59,873 bases of DNA, from the NCBI GenBank assembly GCA_944375765.1, contig CALWAR010000120.1, forward strand, positions 1-59,873. Direction: 5' to 3'. The notes under the pieces were generated by a model. It did not search any database. It saw only the letters and a list, made by a program, of their open reading frames with translations, and was not told where the DNA came from. Source of the DNA: an uncultured Mediterraneibacter sp. GTDB taxonomy: Bacteria > Bacillota > Clostridia > Lachnospirales > Lachnospiraceae. Shown here piece after piece: positions 25,213 through 34,241 of this stretch (position 1 is its first letter; every line of letters starts with the position of its first letter). The position numbers and the translations under genes are program-made.

Positions 25213-28071
25213 TCAGTCTCCTGCCATCTCGCTTCCAAGATCGGCCGCTCTTCCCGTGATCAGTCTGTCTTTAAGATCCGGATCAAAATAGAGCCTTGCC
25301 ACATCCCTGCCTATCTCCGATGCGTAGCCGGAATTATAGCCATATGTGATACGCGTGGCAATGGCTATTTCCGGCGTATCAGCCGGCGCATATCCGACGA
25401 ACAGAGCGTGATCCGGATGCAGCGAATTCTGCTGCGCCGTACCGGTCTTCCCTGCCATGGAAAACCCGATATCCGAAAAAGTAGCGTGGCTGCTCACCAT
25501 CCGTTGCATACCCTCATGGATCATGTCCCACGTGGATGAGCTGATATCATCCATTGTGCTCGCCACTTCCGCCTCGTTATCCCTGAGAAGATTTCCGTCC
25601 GAGTCTGTGATCCTGTCCACCAGTGTAAGATCATAGACCGTCCCTCTGTTTGCCACGGCTGTCACGTATCTGTTGAGCTGGCTCACCGTAAAGTTGTTCG
25701 TACCCTGTCCGATCGCCGACTGGACAGAATATTCATCTGATATCTCCGGTTCGGCCTCATCGATTTCCACGCCGGATTTTTCTCCCAGTCCATACATTTC
25801 AGCGTATTTGGCAAGCGCGTCCGTTCCGAGATCGCTGTCATAATTTCCGGCAGAATCAAGTCCCAGCTCATAGCCGATCGTATAGAAGAAGATGTTGCAG
25901 GAATTTTCGATAGCTCCTACAACGCCGAGACTTCCGTGTCCGCCCGGATGGATCCAGCATCTGGGACTCGGCGTAACGGTATCAAACTCACCGTTGCAAA
26001 ACACCGTCGTGCTTCCATTGACAATACCTTCCTCAAGTCCGGCTGTAGCCGACACCATCTTGAATGTGGAACCGGGAGCCGTCTTCTCCTGCGTGGCTCT
26101 GTTATAAAATGTCCGCGCAGTCCCGGTGTTGAGCTGATTATAATAGGCAGAGTCCATTGTATTCGCCAGCCTGTTGTTGTCGTATCCCGGATACGATACG
26201 CATGCGAGAACATCTCCGGTATTCGGATCCGTCACTACGATACCGCCGGAGCACGGCTCCAGAGCAAGCTGCCCGGGCGTGATCTCCAGAGACGATATCT
26301 TTCTGTAGAGCCACGTAAATGAATCGACCGAACCGCTCAAAAGGCCGTTATAGGTATCCTCCTCCATGGGGAGAACTTCCTGCTCATACACGATCGCGCA
26401 GATCTGCGTACCGGTGATACTCCCTGATTTTATAAGATATTCATAGAGAAGTTTGTCGAAATCGCTGTCCCGGCTCAAATATTCTTCAAGATAAGCCAGA
26501 AGTTCCTGATAAATCTCCTCTGAACTCGAATACGTGCTGCTTCCGAGTTTTGTCGTGTCCACCCAGTTCTGCGATATGGCATAGTTCAGATAGGTGTACA
26601 GATTGATCGTCTCTCTTGATGTCCATGCGATATATGTCTCATCCGACTCATCGATCTCATCCGCCATGAGGATACCCGCGCTGTTTGTCAGCAGATCCCG
26701 GTAGATATAGGACATATATGCCTGCATATCGTCCGGCAGATCCCGGTAGGCGGGGGCGTCAGGATTTCTAAGCTGCGAAAGGATATTGGAAAGGACGCTC
26801 TCTCTTCTTTGCTGGAAGACGGAATAGACTTGTTTTTCCGCAGCGCCTGCATCGGCGCTGCCAAAATGATCCATGTCAATGACTTCATTATCGATAAACG
26901 CATGGTAGGCGTCGCTTACCGGGATAATGATATCGCTGGCGTCCTCCTCGGCGGACGGATCATACTCCAGTATATTCGTCAGCTTGCTCAGAAGAATACC
27001 CGCGATCTTCTCTTCCAGAAGCTGGTATGCGCTGATCTGGAGATCCCTGTCGATCGAGAGGTACACGTCGTTTCCGGCCTTTGGATCTGTCGTGCTGACA
27101 GTCTCGGTCACTTTTCCCAGATTGTCCACATAAAATGTAGCTTCGCCTTTCTCTCCCTGGAGTGTGCTGTCATATGTCTGCTCGATCCCTGTCTTTCCGA
27201 CTATATCTGAGAGTGAATAGCGCTTTTTGTCCTCGTCGCTCAGAGCGTCGTATTCTTCCTGAGATATCTGTCCCGTATACCCGATGATCGACGCAAAATA
27301 TTCCCCGTCGGGATACCTCCTCAGCGAAGCCTCTTCGACGTCAACGCCTGTCAGTGTATCCTGATTCTCCATGATCGCGGCCACCGTCTCGTCGCTCACG
27401 TCATAGGCCAGAGTCGTAGAAAGATACTGCTGATAACTGTTAAGTCCCATGGCGTACCGCATATTTACCATCTTCAGGATATAGGCGGGATCCGCATTCG
27501 AGTCGTCAAGGCCGTATCTCTCTGAACAGAGATAGTGGATGATCCCCGCTGCCGACTGGTTCCTCTGTTCTTCATCCAGATTATCCGTATAGGCTTCACC
27601 ATAGACGTCCGCCACAAATCGGAGACGGAGCGTCTCGTTCGTCTCTGCAAAGCGGTATTCGCCTGATGAGTCCAGGATAATTCCGAAACTGTCGATCACG
27701 GAATCCCCGTTATTTTCCACAATACGGAGCACTCTGTCCAGGATTTCGTTGAGGATCTCGTTTTTTTCGTCAGTACCTGTATCTGTCGGGATCATATCTT
27801 CGATCGTTACTGAATATGCCAGTTCATTATAGGCAATGAGATTGCCGTTTCTGTCATATATGTTCCCGCGCGTGGCGGCGATCTCATTCGTTCTTCTGAT
27901 CTGAAGCTCATAGTTCTCAAGATAGTCCTCGCCTCTTACGATCTGCAGATAGAAGAGACGCCCGATCAGAACGAGCGACGTCATGCAGAATACGAGGATC
28001 AGGACTACAAGCCTGGATTTCATAATGTATTCTATTGATTCTTTTATTCTGTCGATAATTTCTCTAAACAA
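25213..28071 (-). CDS. Class B penicillin-binding protein 2 with large insertion
   Basis: A ~952-residue PBP2/MrdA-type transpeptidase that cross-links the wall during elongation. One N-terminal membrane segment (residues ~18-42), a pedestal domain (TRGNIYDRNGNLIAYNELAYSV), then the transpeptidase domain with APGSTFKMVS (catalytic Ser about 668), SCN and AGKTGTAQ. Between LSIDRDLQ (~340) and GGIVVTDPNTGDVL (~607), normally close together, lies a ~240-residue acidic insertion. TTG 28071 is preferred, with AAGGAG 10 bp upstream; GTG 28083 directly abuts that site. Confidence 0.92.
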   Translation of the reverse strand: MFREIIDRIKESIEYIMKSRLVVLILVFCMTSLVLIGRLFYLQIVRGEDYLENYELQIRRTNEIAATRGNIYDRNGNLIAYNELAYSVTIEDMIPTDTGTDEKNEILNEILDRVLRIVENNGDSVIDSFGIILDSSGEYRFAETNETLRLRFVADVYGEAYTDNLDEEQRNQSAAGIIHYLCSERYGLDDSNADPAYILKMVNMRYAMGLNSYQQYLSTTLAYDVSDETVAAIMENQDTLTGVDVEEASLRRYPDGEYFASIIGYTGQISQEEYDALSDEDKKRYSLSDIVGKTGIEQTYDSTLQGEKGEATFYVDNLGKVTETVSTTDPKAGNDVYLSIDRDLQISAYQLLEEKIAGILLSKLTNILEYDPSAEEDASDIIIPVSDAYHAFIDNEVIDMDHFGSADAGAAEKQVYSVFQQRRESVLSNILSQLRNPDAPAYRDLPDDMQAYMSYIYRDLLTNSAGILMADEIDESDETYIAWTSRETINLYTYLNYAISQNWVDTTKLGSSTYSSSEEIYQELLAYLEEYLSRDSDFDKLLYEYLIKSGSITGTQICAIVYEQEVLPMEEDTYNGLLSGSVDSFTWLYRKISSLEITPGQLALEPCSGGIVVTDPNTGDVLACVSYPGYDNNRLANTMDSAYYNQLNTGTARTFYNRATQEKTAPGSTFKMVSATAGLEEGIVNGSTTVFCNGEFDTVTPSPRCWIHPGGHGSLGVVGAIENSCNIFFYTIGYELGLDSAGNYDSDLGTDALAKYAEMYGLGEKSGVEIDEAEPEISDEYSVQSAIGQGTNNFTVSQLNRYVTAVANRGTVYDLTLVDRITDSDGNLLRDNEAEVASTMDDISSSTWDMIHEGMQRMVSSHATFSDIGFSMAGKTGTAQQNSLHPDHALFVGYAPADTPEIAIATRITYGYNSGYASEIGRDVARLYFDPDLKDRLITGRAADLGSEMAGD

Positions 28072-28597
28072 ATTTGCTGGCACTCCTTTTTTCTTCTGCT
28101 TCCAGCTTGTGGTTGATAAACAAGAGAAGCGGGTAAATTATGAGAGTGATCACGATCGTGTAAATAGCCTCGGGAATAATGATGCGGTTCAGATAGTAAA
28201 GGAAATTAAAATCGCTCCTGAGCAGAAATGTCAGGATATAGACGACCAGGCCGTAGACCAGATCACTGCCTGTGATCAGGAACAGCGGAAGTTTGATGTC
28301 TTCATCAAAATATATCTGCTCAAAAAGTCCGTTGACATAACCTGTCACCAGATATATGAGAGCATAGAAACCGATCATATCTCCTGACTGTGTGTCTGTC
28401 AGAAGTCCCGCGAAAAGTCCGACGAGCATCCCCTCTCTCGGGCCTCTCATAAAACCGAAAGAGGCTGTGACGATCATCATCAGATTTGGTTTGATCCCTG
28501 CGATCTCAAGTGCAGGAAATACCGCGGTCTGGAGAAGATATGCCACGATCACAATAACTGCAGTCACCGCGATCCTTCTTGTCTTTACTGATTTCAT
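28064..28597 (-). CDS. mreD: Rod shape-determining protein MreD
   Basis: A 177-residue polytopic protein with about five membrane helices and the conserved KPNLMMIVTASFGFMRGPREG segment. MreD is part of the elongasome with MreC, RodA and PBP2. AGAGGAG precedes the ATG. Its 3' end overlaps the start of the PBP2 gene, and its place after mreC is canonical. Confidence 0.92.
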   Translation of the reverse strand: MKSVKTRRIAVTAVIVIVAYLLQTAVFPALEIAGIKPNLMMIVTASFGFMRGPREGMLVGLFAGLLTDTQSGDMIGFYALIYLVTGYVNGLFEQIYFDEDIKLPLFLITGSDLVYGLVVYILTFLLRSDFNFLYYLNRIIIPEAIYTIVITLIIYPLLLFINHKLEAEEKRSASKFV

Positions 28598-28630
28598 AAG
28601 TATCTGCTCCTCTGATATACTTTTTCAACT

Positions 28631-29503
28631 TTACTCTTCTGTCACATTCTCACCGGTCAGTTCCGCTTTCGTTGTAGTGATCACGAGCACTTCCTGAATG
28701 TTCCTGAAATCGACGGCCGGGATGATATAGCCCGATCTCGTCAGGTTATTCGAGTCCACATTGATCTCACTGATCGATCCGACCAGGATTCCCTGCAGAT
28801 ATTTGTCACTGATGTATGACGTAACGATCTGATCTCCGACCGATACGACGTTATCGTTATTCTCCATCTGATCAAAAGCGATCTGACCGCTGCTCATCAG
28901 AGAAAGATTTCCGCTCACTATGCAGGTGTCCGATGTAGAGAGCACCATGCCGCTTATATTCGTAGAATCGTCAATGATGGAGCGCACTCTCGCCCATGTC
29001 GGCCCGACTTCTGTGACGATTCCCACCAGTCCGCTTCCCGCCAGGACGTTCATATCAACAGATATCCCGTCCATGGATCCCTTGTCGATCGTAAAAGTAT
29101 TGAACCAGTTCCCCGAATCTTTTCCGATCACATGGGCGGCTGTCTTTTCATATTCCGCATAGTTCTGATCCAGCTGATAAAGCTCCTGGAGACGTTCGTA
29201 CTCATAGCTTTCTCCCTGGAGGTAATTATTTTCTGTCGTAAGGGCGTCCACCTGCTCCTGAAGCTTTTTATTTTCATCCTGGAGCTGCTGCAAAGTAGAA
29301 AAATTGTCTTTCATATCCCCCATCCATCCGCCGATGTGGTTGATCCCCTGCTGCAGGGGGATCACGGTCACGTTTGCCAGTACCTTGAACGGTCCGGACG
29401 CGACGTCCGAGAACGATGAAAGCACCATCATCAGCGCACAGAAAACCGAAAGTCCGATCAGCATATATCTGTTTGTATGCGAAGTCTGATTCTTTTTCTT
29501 CAT
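28631..29503 (-). CDS. mreC: Rod shape-determining protein MreC
   Basis: A 290-residue MreC: short basic cytoplasmic tail, one membrane helix (RYMLIGLSVFCALMMVLSSF), a coiled coil (residues ~65-105, LQQLQDENKKLQEQVDALTTE) and two beta-barrel domains (TIDKGSMDGISVDMNVLAGSGLVGIVTEVG). It scaffolds PBP2. AGGTGG 8 bp before ATG 29503 fixes the start, which abuts the mreB stop; a GTG at 29515 would overlap mreB. Confidence 0.93.
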   Translation of the reverse strand: MKKKNQTSHTNRYMLIGLSVFCALMMVLSSFSDVASGPFKVLANVTVIPLQQGINHIGGWMGDMKDNFSTLQQLQDENKKLQEQVDALTTENNYLQGESYEYERLQELYQLDQNYAEYEKTAAHVIGKDSGNWFNTFTIDKGSMDGISVDMNVLAGSGLVGIVTEVGPTWARVRSIIDDSTNISGMVLSTSDTCIVSGNLSLMSSGQIAFDQMENNDNVVSVGDQIVTSYISDKYLQGILVGSISEINVDSNNLTRSGYIIPAVDFRNIQEVLVITTTKAELTGENVTEE

Positions 29504-30528
29504 TATCTTAACCACCTGTAATCTTCATCCAACATAGAATATGTGAGCCGCCTGTAGTATTTCCGGTCAAGGATGATCTTCTGGAGTCCCTTTACCGCGC
29601 AGAGCTGCGGCTCTGCGACTGTCATAACGGCAAGGCCGATACTCTCCTGCAGGTATGTAGAAAGCCCTTTCAGATTCGCCAGGCCGCCTGTGAGACAGAT
29701 CCCCTTTTCCTCGATCGCCCTGCGCACATCCGGCGGCGTCCTCTCCAGCATTGAGCGTATCGCATATACGCACTCCTCAAGCGGATCTTTCATAGCAGCC
29801 CTTACAAGACTGATAGATATCTCTGCCTGCGAGGGAACGCCTGTGACCAGATCCCTGCCGGAGACAGTGATGGAACTGTCTGTGCTCTGTTCAAACACTC
29901 CGAACTCTCTTCTCAGCCGCTCCGCTGTGAGTGCGCCTATGAGAAATTCCTGATTGTGCCGGACAAGCCCTGCGATCGCCTGATCAAAGTCTTCTCCCCC
30001 TGTCTTCAGGAGGCGGTTCATGACCATACCGCCCTGCGAGAGGACGGACAGTTCTGTCGTACTTCCGCCGAAATTAGCGACAAAAATCCCTTTTTCATAC
30101 AATGCGTCCAGGCCGAACCCTATAGCGTCTGCGAGTCCTCTCTCCACGATGCGCACGGATTTAGCCCTGGCTTCCGAGTGAAAGACAAGATCATAAAACG
30201 CTTTCTTTTCAACCTCCGTTACATCTGTGGGTACCGCAATGACGTACTGCGAACCCCGTACAGGCCTTCTGTCTGCCCCAAGGAGACTGCCCAGAAGATA
30301 CTGCATATCGTCGAAATGGGCGATAACTCCGTTTTTCATGGGAAAAATGACTTTGATATCTTCCGGGGATTTTTCGTACATGCTGTACGCCTCGTCTCCC
30401 GTCGCAAAAATATACCTTTTGTTCTTCATAGCTATGGCGTCTTTTTTCCGCCATATCTCATTCTTCTTTTTATCAAAAACCTTGATCTCATAAGTCCCGA
30501 GATCAAGTCCATAAACATTCCCCGCCAT
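29503..30528 (-). CDS. mreB: MreB/Mbl family actin-like protein with altered phosphate motifs
   Basis: A 341-residue bacterial actin. Phosphate-1 reads GLDLGTYEIKVF and phosphate-2 NFGGSTTELSVLSQGG, where canonical MreB has a DIGGGTTE-like motif; the Asp is replaced by Asn and a Gly by Ser. The connect block VIAVPTDVTEVEKKAF and the adenosine motif CLTGGLANLKGL are present. The first position of mreBCD makes it the elongasome actin. AAGGGGTGG precedes the ATG. Whether it hydrolyses ATP normally is uncertain. Confidence 0.88.
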   Translation of the reverse strand: MAGNVYGLDLGTYEIKVFDKKKNEIWRKKDAIAMKNKRYIFATGDEAYSMYEKSPEDIKVIFPMKNGVIAHFDDMQYLLGSLLGADRRPVRGSQYVIAVPTDVTEVEKKAFYDLVFHSEARAKSVRIVERGLADAIGFGLDALYEKGIFVANFGGSTTELSVLSQGGMVMNRLLKTGGEDFDQAIAGLVRHNQEFLIGALTAERLRREFGVFEQSTDSSITVSGRDLVTGVPSQAEISISLVRAAMKDPLEECVYAIRSMLERTPPDVRRAIEEKGICLTGGLANLKGLSTYLQESIGLAVMTVAEPQLCAVKGLQKIILDRKYYRRLTYSMLDEDYRWLR

Positions 30529-30568
30529 ATCTGATCCACCCCTTATTACTTATACTTTTGATTCCCTG

Positions 30569-31267
30569 TCACTGAATGAGCCCTTTCTCTTTCATGCTGA
30601 AAAAGCAGTTGTCCCCTATGATGATATGGTCCAGAAGACCGATACCGATCAGCATGCCCGCCTCATATACCCGCCTCGTGATCCGTATGTCTTCCCGGCT
30701 CGGAGCAGGATCCCCGCTCGGATGATTGTGCATAAGGATGATGTAGGATGCCCCTCTCTGAAATGCCTCGATGAACAGTTCTCTCGGAGATATGAGCGCC
30801 ATATCCACAGTTCCGGTAGAGATATCGCTCTCAGAGATAAATCTGGAGCGGCTGTCCAGAAGAATGAGCTTTAGGACCTCCCTCTTTCTGTGCCGCATGT
30901 CTTCCATATAATATCTTGCGATCGTCTGGGGAGATGAGAAATCGAGACCCGAAGACGCTGCTTCTCTTGCCATGCGCTTGGACAGCTCGCACAGGCACCG
31001 TATCTGGATCGCTTTTACTCTCCCGATCCCCCGGACTTTCATAAGACGTTCCAAGCTCCACTGATGGATGTCCGTCAGTCCTGTCTTTCCCTGTCCGGAA
31101 TGAATGAGTCTTCGTGCCAGTTCAAGAGAATTCTCTCCCCGGGTGCCTGTCCTCAGGATGACGGCGAGAAGTTCGGCGTCTGTGAGATTTTCCGCCCCGA
31201 ATCGTTCGCACTTTTCATAGGGACGTTCGTCGTGATACATTTCTTTGATCGTATTGCTTTCTTTCAT
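30569..31267 (-). CDS. radC: RadC family JAB-domain protein
   Basis: A 232-residue RadC: helix-hairpin-helix-like N-terminus (FGAENLTDAELLAVILRTGT, RLMKVRGIGRVKAIQI) and a C-terminal JAB/MPN domain with EAFQRGASYIILMHNHPSGDPAPSRED (HxHPSG metal motif). Biochemical role unresolved; the historical DNA-repair link is doubtful. ATG 31267 has GGAAGA upstream. RadC commonly precedes mreB in Firmicutes, as here. Confidence 0.92.
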   Translation of the reverse strand: MKESNTIKEMYHDERPYEKCERFGAENLTDAELLAVILRTGTRGENSLELARRLIHSGQGKTGLTDIHQWSLERLMKVRGIGRVKAIQIRCLCELSKRMAREAASSGLDFSSPQTIARYYMEDMRHRKREVLKLILLDSRSRFISESDISTGTVDMALISPRELFIEAFQRGASYIILMHNHPSGDPAPSREDIRITRRVYEAGMLIGIGLLDHIIIGDNCFFSMKEKGLIQ

Positions 31268-31310
31268 AAAATGATCTTCCGATCGGCGCGATAATACAAT
31301 ACAATGATTT

Positions 31311-31339
31311 ATTTTAGCACAATTTAAAATCTGTGTATA
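31311..31339 (-). promoter_or_regulatory. Promoter of radC-mre-min cluster
   Basis: On the minus strand, TATACA (31339-31334) and an extended -10, TGCTAAAAT (TAAAAT at 31316-31311), with 17 bp between. No terminator is obvious for the upstream FAD gene, so read-through may add to expression. Confidence 0.5.
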
Positions 31340-31381
31340 GGCGTTACACATTAAAATTCTGTGAACTAAGCCCCGTAAAGG

Positions 31382-32968
31382 TCAGTTATCAGGCCATGGC
31401 GCGTACTCGCACATGACCGCCTCTGCGATCTTCAGCCCGTCCATTGCCGCGGATGTAATGCCGCCCGCATATCCCGCGCCCTCCCCGCAGGGATAGAGCC
31501 ACGGAAACGATGACCTCAGATCCTTTCCTCTGACGATCCTGACCGGAGAAGAAGTGCGGCTCTCCACTCCGGAAAGAAGAGCGTCGGGATCAGAAAAGCC
31601 TCTGATCTTCCGGTCCATGGCGCGTATTCCCGCCTCGATCGACTCCGAGATCTCCCGGTCAAAGATGTTCCTCACGTCCCCAAAAGTATATTGTCCTTTC
31701 ATGCCCGGTCTTATGCTGCCGGCGTCCATAGTTTTTCTGTCCAGACAGAAATCTTCAAATCTCTGAACCGGGATCTTTCCCTGACCTGCCTCCCAGGCAC
31801 GTTTTTCAAGCGTTCTTTGAAAGCGGATACCTGCGAGCGGATGATCCGATCCGTAATCCAGAGGCGTCACGGTCACGATGACGGCGCTGTTGGCATTGTC
31901 TCCGGCACGGCCGTGATAACTCATTCCGTTCACTGCAAGCATTCCCTCCTCTGACGAGGCGTTGACGACATAACCGCCGGGGCACATGCAGAAAGTATAT
32001 ACGCCCCTGCCGTTTTCCAGTTTTTCTGTCAGCTTATATGACGCGGCAGGAAGAGTCCCTCTCCCGTCTTGTCCATACATATTCCGGTCTATGAGACTCT
32101 GACTGTGCTCAATGCGCACGCCCACTGCAAACGATTTCGCCGTCATTTCAAGCCCCCGGTCATACAACATATAAAACGTATCTCTTGCACTGTGACCGAT
32201 GGCAAAAACCGCCGCATCGGTCCGTATCTTCTCCTCTCCGTTGACGACAAGGGCCCTTTCTTCCGGCACAATATCCGTGACATGACTGTGGAAGCGAAAC
32301 TCACCGCCCGCGTCGGTGATCGTATTCCTCATCGACTCCACCACCTCGATGAGGATATCCGTCCCTATATGGGGCTTCTGCTCCCAGAGGATGTCCGGCG
32401 GGGCCCCGTGCTGCACAAAGGTCTCAAGTACAAACTTTCCGCGTCCGGCGGGATCTTTCACAAGTGTGTTGAGCTTCCCGTCTGAAAACGTACCTGCGCC
32501 GCCCTCGCCGAACTGAACGTTGGAGTCCGGATCCAGCGCGCCGCTCTCCCAGAACCGTTCCACGTCTTTCTTTCTCTCCCGGACCGGCGCGCCTCTTTCA
32601 AGGACAAGAGGGCGGTATCCTTTCCCGGCCAGAAGGAAAGCGCAGAACAGCCCGGCAGGGCCGCTGCCGACGACAACAGGGCGGTGGCGCAGCTTTTTCT
32701 CTCCATGTTCCGGCGCCTGATAACGCGTCTCTGACGCCTGTCTCGCCTTTCCTTTCATGTGTTTCAGAATACGCTCTTCACCGGCCGCATTGACGTCTAT
32801 AGAATATGAATAATAAAGATCCGGCTTTTTTCTGGCGTCCAGCGACCTTTTTCTTATCTGATAATGCTTCAGTTCATTCTTCGGGATATTCAGCGTGCGT
32901 AACAGCTTTTTCTCTAACTGCTCCTCTGTGTGTCCGACAGGGAGCTTTAACTGATCGATGCGAAGCAT
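31382..32968 (-). CDS. FAD-dependent dehydrogenase (COG2509 family)
   Basis: A 528-residue flavoprotein. A ~90-residue N-terminal domain (MLRIDQLKLPVGHTEEQLEKKL) precedes the Rossmann motif VVVGSGPAGLFCAFLLAGKGY; VFAIGHSARDTFYML, PGGYVVNASSEEGMLAVNGMSYHGR and YPCGEGAGYAGGITSAAMDGLK are hallmarks of this family. It is abundant in Clostridia but its substrate is unknown. ATG 32968 is preceded by AAAGGAGAGGG. It ends the mutS-mutL-miaA transcript. Confidence 0.85.
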   Translation of the reverse strand: MLRIDQLKLPVGHTEEQLEKKLLRTLNIPKNELKHYQIRKRSLDARKKPDLYYSYSIDVNAAGEERILKHMKGKARQASETRYQAPEHGEKKLRHRPVVVGSGPAGLFCAFLLAGKGYRPLVLERGAPVRERKKDVERFWESGALDPDSNVQFGEGGAGTFSDGKLNTLVKDPAGRGKFVLETFVQHGAPPDILWEQKPHIGTDILIEVVESMRNTITDAGGEFRFHSHVTDIVPEERALVVNGEEKIRTDAAVFAIGHSARDTFYMLYDRGLEMTAKSFAVGVRIEHSQSLIDRNMYGQDGRGTLPAASYKLTEKLENGRGVYTFCMCPGGYVVNASSEEGMLAVNGMSYHGRAGDNANSAVIVTVTPLDYGSDHPLAGIRFQRTLEKRAWEAGQGKIPVQRFEDFCLDRKTMDAGSIRPGMKGQYTFGDVRNIFDREISESIEAGIRAMDRKIRGFSDPDALLSGVESRTSSPVRIVRGKDLRSSFPWLYPCGEGAGYAGGITSAAMDGLKIAEAVMCEYAPWPDN

Positions 32969-33008
32969 GAGCCCTCTCCTTTTCTCCATTCTCGTCTGTC
33001 GTTATGCA

Positions 33009-34241
33009 TCAGTTTTTTGTATCGGCAAGGGACGCTGCCAGGCCTGCCGCGTGTCCGCTCGCCCAGGCAAACGTAAGATTATATCCGCCGCACATGCCGT
33101 CCACATCAAGCAGCTCGCCTGCAAGATGCAGTCCCGGCACATATGCGGATTCCATCGTCACAGGATCCACTTCCTTGGTATCGACGCCGCCGCAGCACAC
33201 CTGGGCTTTCTCAAAAGGATTCGCCGCCGTGACGGAAACACGGAACTCTTTTATCATAGATGAGAGTGTTTTCAGCTCGCTGTCCGAGAGATCTCCCGCT
33301 TTTTTCTCCTCATGGATTCCGGACAGCCTGATCCACAGATCAGAGAGTTTTTGATGAAAGAGGCCGATCAGGAACATTCCCGCTTTCTTTTCAGGCCTTG
33401 TCCCCGCACGCGCTCTCAGGAAAGCATACATCTGTTCCCCGGTAAAGTCAGGCATGAAGTCAAGGAGCGCGTACACTTCTTTCTTCTCGTAGAGGAGCCG
33501 GGAAGCGTAACGGCTCACCTGGAACACCGGTATCCCGGAGATCCCGTAATCTGTAAGCTGTATCTCTCCCGTCTCCCTTGCGATGCACATCTCTTTCGTC
33601 CACACTGACACCGTCCCCTGTGCGCGGACTCCGGCAATGTCCTTAAAAAACTTCTCTCTGCACCGAAGCTGTACGAGCGCGGGGAGCACGGGAATGATCC
33701 TGTGTCCGAGCTTCTTCGCAAGATCATATCCCGATCCGTCAGATCCGGTGGAGGGGGCCGCCTTTGAACCGGCGCTGAGTATCACGCGGTCCGCACGGAC
33801 GGTCCCCTTATCCGTGGAAATGACAAATCCTTTCTTCACCGGCCGCACATCCGTACAGTTGACACCTGTATGCACTTCGATATCCAGCCTGTCGATCTCC
33901 ATCTGAAATGCATCAAGAACTGCTCTTGCCTGGTCGGAATTCGGATAGATGTATCCGTTCCTGTTTTTAGAGTAGATCCCAAGCCGGAGAAAAAACGAGA
34001 TCACGGACTGGGCGTTGAAGTTTTCCACAACTTTCCACGGGAACGCCGGATCCTCCGAGTGATAGCAGACAGGTTCCTGCCGCGTGTTCGTAAAGTTGCA
34101 TCTCCCATTCCCTGTGGACAATATCTTTTTCCCGATGCGGTCGTTGTGCTCCAGCAGGATAACGTGCGCACCGTTTGATGCGGCGGTCACGGACGCCATC
34201 ATACCCGATGCCCCGCCGCCGATCACTGCGACTGTTCTCAT
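33009..34241 (-). CDS. HI0933/BaiN family flavoprotein
   Basis: A 410-residue NAD(P)/FAD-dependent oxidoreductase of the HI0933 family. N-terminal Rossmann motif MRTVAVIGGGASGMMASVTAASNGA, then IGKKILSTGNGRCNFTN, the AGSKAAPSTGSDGSGYDLAKKLGH block and a C-terminal CGGVDTKEVDPVTMESAYVPGLHLAGELLDVDGMCGGYNLTFAWASG. A relative (BaiN) has been linked to bile-acid reduction in Clostridium scindens, but the family is broad and functional transfer is unsafe. ATGA overlap with the upstream gene shows coupling. Confidence 0.88.
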   Translation of the reverse strand: MRTVAVIGGGASGMMASVTAASNGAHVILLEHNDRIGKKILSTGNGRCNFTNTRQEPVCYHSEDPAFPWKVVENFNAQSVISFFLRLGIYSKNRNGYIYPNSDQARAVLDAFQMEIDRLDIEVHTGVNCTDVRPVKKGFVISTDKGTVRADRVILSAGSKAAPSTGSDGSGYDLAKKLGHRIIPVLPALVQLRCREKFFKDIAGVRAQGTVSVWTKEMCIARETGEIQLTDYGISGIPVFQVSRYASRLLYEKKEVYALLDFMPDFTGEQMYAFLRARAGTRPEKKAGMFLIGLFHQKLSDLWIRLSGIHEEKKAGDLSDSELKTLSSMIKEFRVSVTAANPFEKAQVCCGGVDTKEVDPVTMESAYVPGLHLAGELLDVDGMCGGYNLTFAWASGHAAGLAASLADTKN

